Shown here in pieces: positions 5,450 through 7,988 of a stretch of DNA of 7,988 nt (position 1 is the stretch's first letter; every line of letters starts with the position of its first letter). The position numbers and the translations under genes were made by a program. The DNA is from Planctomycetota bacterium. Lineage in GTDB: Bacteria > Planctomycetota > Phycisphaerae > UBA1845. A model generated the notes under the pieces. It was not told where the DNA came from. It saw only the letters and a program-made list of their open reading frames with translations, and ran no database searches. The stretch is from positions 1 to 7,988 of the forward strand of contig JADFOB010000053.1 in NCBI GenBank assembly GCA_022563055.1, given 5' to 3'.

Positions 5450-6430
5450 TTACAGGACGCCGCCGGTGGGCGGGCTTATCGGAGCGCCATGTCGGCGGAC
5501 TGCGTCGCTCCGCTCCCCCTGGGTGTGGCAGACGCGCTGAGCGATGAGGATGGCGATCATGGTGACCAGCACACCTCCAAGAACATCCGTCAGATAGTGC
5601 CATCCGGTCGTCAGCGTGGAGAGCACGATCATGGCGTTGGCGACGACGCCGACGGAAAAGAAGAGGGCGTGGCGGCGCAGGGCGTAGGCCAGCAAGAGGG
5701 CCCAGGCGGTATGGAAGGAGGGGAAGGTTACCAGACCCTTGGGATCATCCAGGTTCCCCAACTCGCCGGTGCGAAGAGCCGTGAACTGCGTGAGGTAATC
5801 CTGCTGGGCGGGCGTCGGATCATAACCATACGTCACGAACGGACCGACGGCGGGATAGAGGTAAAAGATCGCAAGCACGATCGATATGCTGAGCATGAAC
5901 TGGAGGACGAACCCCTCAAGAGCTTCTTTGTCCTTGAAGATGCTCAGTACCGCCAGGACGAGCAAGGTTTCCATGAAGATGAAATTGTACATCCAGGAAA
6001 GGACGTCGCCCACACGGGGATGACGTCCGATCCACTCGACAAGAGCCGGCGCCGAGAACGCGAGCCACGCATCGACGCGAACAAGCCAGGGGTCCGCAAG
6101 CGGACGTCCGCTCAGCGCCGTGAGGTACATCGCCAGAATCGTGACCGAGGAGGCGGCGAACACCCATCCGAGCGACCCGAAGAAGAGGGAACACCGCTGC
6201 CAGCCTCGCCCGCGGCACAAACACGCAATCAGGAAAGGAAGCGTGGTCAGTTGGATCGGTTGGAGCCAGTGGTCGCCGGCCTCAGCGCGGAGCGGCGTCT
6301 GCCTGACCGCCCAAACGGTTAGAACGATGATGGCCGCCAGGAGGCAGGCTGTGACTAGTGTAGGCCGCTGCACACGGAGCCGACCCCGCAGTGGCGACGG
6401 TTGCACGATGAGGGGCGCGGTTGCGTCCAC
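5450..6430 (-). CDS. PAP2/Aur1-like membrane phosphatase
   Basis: Integral-membrane protein of 326 residues with the acid-phosphatase (PAP2) motifs of the Aur1/inositolphosphotransferase-like subgroup. Visible are GLVTFPSFHTAW (Ser238, His240; the PSxH motif) and GWHYLTDVLGG (His278, Asp282; the histidine that takes the phosphoryl group and its partner). RTGELGNLDD (220-229), just before the first motif, fits bacterial members of this subgroup. A classic KxxxxxxRP motif is not obvious. Hydrophobic segments are seen at about 23-42, 84-105, 150-165, 175-193, 235-251, 256-273 and 284-299. By family, the substrate is likely a lipid phosphate or phosphodiester, but which one cannot be told. The start is GTG at 6430 with GGAG seven bases upstream; the nearby ATG at 6441-6443 is out of frame. 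It precedes the flp genes by 140 bases, with no terminator seen between them; a functional link to the pilus is not implied. Confidence 0.85.
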   Translation of the reverse strand: MDATAPLIVQPSPLRGRLRVQRPTLVTACLLAAIIVLTVWAVRQTPLRAEAGDHWLQPIQLTTLPFLIACLCRGRGWQRCSLFFGSLGWVFAASSVTILAMYLTALSGRPLADPWLVRVDAWLAFSAPALVEWIGRHPRVGDVLSWMYNFIFMETLLVLAVLSIFKDKEALEGFVLQFMLSISIVLAIFYLYPAVGPFVTYGYDPTPAQQDYLTQFTALRTGELGNLDDPKGLVTFPSFHTAWALLLAYALRRHALFFSVGVVANAMIVLSTLTTGWHYLTDVLGGVLVTMIAILIAQRVCHTQGERSDAVRRHGAPISPPTGGVL

Positions 6431-6459
6431 CGACGGGCTCCATGAGTGCCGAGACCGGC

Positions 6460-6575
6460 TAGTGCATTCTCTGTTTTTATGTAGCGGCCGCCCCCCGTGG
6501 CGGCCGTTGAACGCCGTTGGCTTTTGGCTTGGCTGTAGCGAGAAGAACCGCTATACGAAAACGGAGAATGCTCTA
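6460..6575. mobile_element. 116-bp MITE-like element with 28-bp terminal inverted repeats
   Basis: The 28 bases at 6460-6487 and the reverse complement of 6548-6575 agree at 23 positions, including an unbroken GCATTCTC, GTTTT and TAGCGG. Both ends start with TA, so TA could be a duplicated target dinucleotide, as in IS630/Tc1-mariner-type elements. The 60 bases inside contain an 8-bp hairpin CGGCCGCC/GGCGGCCG (6485-6492 with 6499-6506) that begins within the left repeat. There is no coding capacity. It ends about 20 bases before the PAP2 ribosome site. A structured regulatory RNA or operator is the main alternative; a second copy elsewhere in the genome would decide. Confidence 0.5.
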
Positions 6576-6664
6576 ACGAGAAGGTTCGTCGGCTACGCGG
6601 CGCCAAACTGACTATCGACGGAGCATTCATATCGCTTGATGGGTCGCGGCGCAGAGAGGGACCG

Positions 6665-6707
6665 AAAAAAACGCCGGCGAAGGCTCGAGCCTTCCGCCGG
6701 CGTTTTT
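6665..6707 (-). terminator. Bidirectional-type intrinsic terminator after the PDZ gene
   Basis: ACGCCGGCG (6671-6679) pairs with CGCCGGCGT (6695-6703), then AAGGC/GCCTT across a single bulged C at 6694, closing on a TCGA loop: a 14-bp stem. On the minus strand it is followed by seven T; on the plus strand by five T, so it could work both ways. It lies about 75 bases past the PDZ stop codon and should end that transcript before the PAP2 gene. Confidence 0.88.
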
Positions 6708-6779
6708 CGGGAAGAACAGGCATGCCTGAAGGGGTACAGGCTTGCGCTGTGTGTCGTGGTATCGCTTTGTCGGTCCGCG

Positions 6780-7988
6780 TCAGTCCTCCACGTCCAAGTT
6801 CATCAGATTCTCGTACTTCCGGGATAATGTCGGATCGCGCTGGGCCAGATCTTCCTCATTCTCGAAGAGCTGCACGAGCTGGGAATCGCCTTTGCGGATG
6901 CGGACCTCGATCGTCCCGTCTTTGCGGACCGTGAACGTGTGTTTGGGTTTCCCGAAATGGCCGAGGCGGTGCGGTAGGAACATGGGCCTTCCCGGCCCCA
7001 GCGGGCCGAACGTACGGGTGGTGAACACATGGGACGCCGGCTCGCTTTGCCCGTCGGTGCGCTTCTGCCGGAACGCCTCCATCACCTCCTGGAAGGCCTC
7101 CCGGGCCTCCTGGAATGCTTCGCGGTAGCCTTGTGTGGCTTCAAGGAAGTGCTCTCCAAGCTCGCCTCGCATGTTGAAGAGGTTTTCGTGCAGACGCTCG
7201 AAATCGAAGTCCATGTCCAGATCAATCTCACCGAGCTTCTCGATGAGTCGGTCAAGACCATCGACATCGAGTTGGATCATGTGATGTTGGTCGGCACGTT
7301 CGTACAGCTCGAACGCCTCCGGATCGTCGGCCTCCAACTTCTCTTGGTCCACGTAGGTCGCCGTGGTTTCCTGGCCGTCCTTGTCGGTTCGCGTCACGGT
7401 GATTTCCGCGCCGTCCTCCTGCTCCACAAGAAGAACCGTGCCATCGTCCTTTTTGACTCGCATGGTGACCGACTGACGGTTTCCGTCGACGAAGATCCGG
7501 ATCGACCGGCCTAGGCCTTCGGGAAGCAGCAGTTTGAGGGCTTCGGACGCGTCGCCGGTCCAATCGCTCAGATCACCAAGGTTCTTAATCGTCCAGTTCC
7601 CATCTTCATCGCGACACATCATCCTGCCCTGGGTGCTCACGCTCTCCTCGATCTCGACAAGGGGCGGGAAATCGAACTTCCATCGGAAGTGCCCCATGTC
7701 GGTGCGAGTCGCCAACTCGACTTCCAAAGTCTTCTCATCACCCCGACGCAGAACCACGACATCGATCCGGTCGCCCGGTGCATGGGAACCGATCAACTCC
7801 ACCGTCTTGCCGATGTCGTCGGACACGATCTCACCGTGGACCGACAGGATGATGTCGTGCTCTTCGAACCCCGCCCGCTCGGCGGGGCTACCCTCGACCA
7901 CGTTGAGAATCACGACACCCTGGTCCCTGATGTCGAGTTGCTTGGCCAGCGCCTCGGACACGCCTCCCATCGAAACGCCAAGCCACCC
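6780..7988 (-). CDS. PDZ-domain protein, N-terminus beyond the window
   Basis: C-terminal 402 residues of a protein whose frame is still open at the window edge. The ATG at 7970 is probably internal, since GWLGVS just before it already belongs to the PDZ fold. Residues about 1-95 (counted from 7988) are a PDZ domain: GVVILNVVEGSPAERAGF, EHDIILSVHGE, GDRIDVVVLRRG and a closing EVELATR, as in HtrA-like and site-2-protease PDZ domains. No protease catalytic motif is visible. The middle part is acidic and beta-like with no family I recognise. Three imperfect heptads (REAFQEA, REAFQEV, MEAFRQK, about 289-309) suggest a short amphipathic helix, and the end is a soluble KPKHTFTVRKDGTIEVRI segment. 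No membrane segment is visible. A strong terminator follows, so it is probably the last gene of its transcript. What the PDZ domain binds is unknown. Confidence 0.85.
   Translation of the reverse strand, partial: GWLGVSMGGVSEALAKQLDIRDQGVVILNVVEGSPAERAGFEEHDIILSVHGEIVSDDIGKTVELIGSHAPGDRIDVVVLRRGDEKTLEVELATRTDMGHFRWKFDFPPLVEIEESVSTQGRMMCRDEDGNWTIKNLGDLSDWTGDASEALKLLLPEGLGRSIRIFVDGNRQSVTMRVKKDDGTVLLVEQEDGAEITVTRTDKDGQETTATYVDQEKLEADDPEAFELYERADQHHMIQLDVDGLDRLIEKLGEIDLDMDFDFERLHENLFNMRGELGEHFLEATQGYREAFQEAREAFQEVMEAFRQKRTDGQSEPASHVFTTRTFGPLGPGRPMFLPHRLGHFGKPKHTFTVRKDGTIEVRIRKGDSQLVQLFENEEDLAQRDPTLSRKYENLMNLDVED

Larger units (their letters stand above)
6431..6779. other. 349-base intergenic region between the PDZ and PAP2 genes
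   Basis: No gene is supported here on either strand. The region contains the PDZ-gene terminator (6665-6707), the inverted-repeat element (6460-6575) and a further copy of GAGCATTC at 6621-6628, in inverted orientation to the right-hand terminal repeat. No promoter for the PAP2 gene could be picked with confidence; one presumably lies between the terminator and 6441. Confidence 0.6.

Noticed and set aside
5282..6322. Plus-strand open frame (346 codons) opposite the PAP2 gene
   Set aside because: Low-complexity charged product rich in Arg, Gly, Glu and Gln, antisense to a gene with intact catalytic motifs.

Overview
All confidently called genes lie on the minus strand, so the window reads right to left. 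It carries the front part of a Tad/Flp (type IVb) pilus locus, next to two genes not obviously tied to the pilus. Base composition is moderately high in G+C. GTG and TTG starts occur beside good Shine-Dalgarno sites. The mix of Flp prepilins, CpaA/CpaB/CpaC and a PDZ protein of unusual architecture fits an environmental bacterium; Planctomycetota (Phycisphaerae-like) is my best guess, but it is an impression, not proven by anything here.

Layout in transcription order. (1) 7988-6780: a PDZ-domain protein cut off at the window edge, closed by a strong hairpin terminator at about 6665-6707. (2) 6779-6431: a gene-free gap holding that terminator and a 116-bp element bounded by 28-bp imperfect inverted repeats (6460-6487 and 6548-6575), which resembles a small MITE. 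(3) 6430-5450: a membrane phosphatase of the PAP2/Aur1-like group with a GTG start. (4) 5309-5127 and 4843-4661: two tandem, non-identical 60-residue Flp prepilins; the first appears to use a TTG start behind a near-perfect Shine-Dalgarno. The 283 bases between them are rich in dyad symmetry, including a possible pseudoknot. (5) Two hairpins follow the second pilin gene; the distal one is a textbook intrinsic terminator. (6) 4362-1881 and on to 274: prepilin peptidase (CpaA/TadV), a TadE-like minor pilin, CpaB/RcpC and the CpaC/RcpA secretin. A 334-base gap separates tadE from cpaB. (7) 273-1: a weak terminator-like hairpin and a possible GTG-started reading frame that leaves the window.

How the parts work together: the CpaA peptidase should process the two Flp prepilins and the TadE-like protein at a Gly|X4-Glu site that is visible in all three. 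CpaC forms the outer-membrane pore and CpaB the periplasmic part beside it. The ATPase (CpaF), localisation protein (CpaE/TadZ) and inner-membrane platform (TadB/TadC) are not in the window; they would be expected downstream, beyond base 1, or elsewhere. The terminator between the pilins and the assembly genes suggests that abundant pilin message is separated from low-level assembly message.
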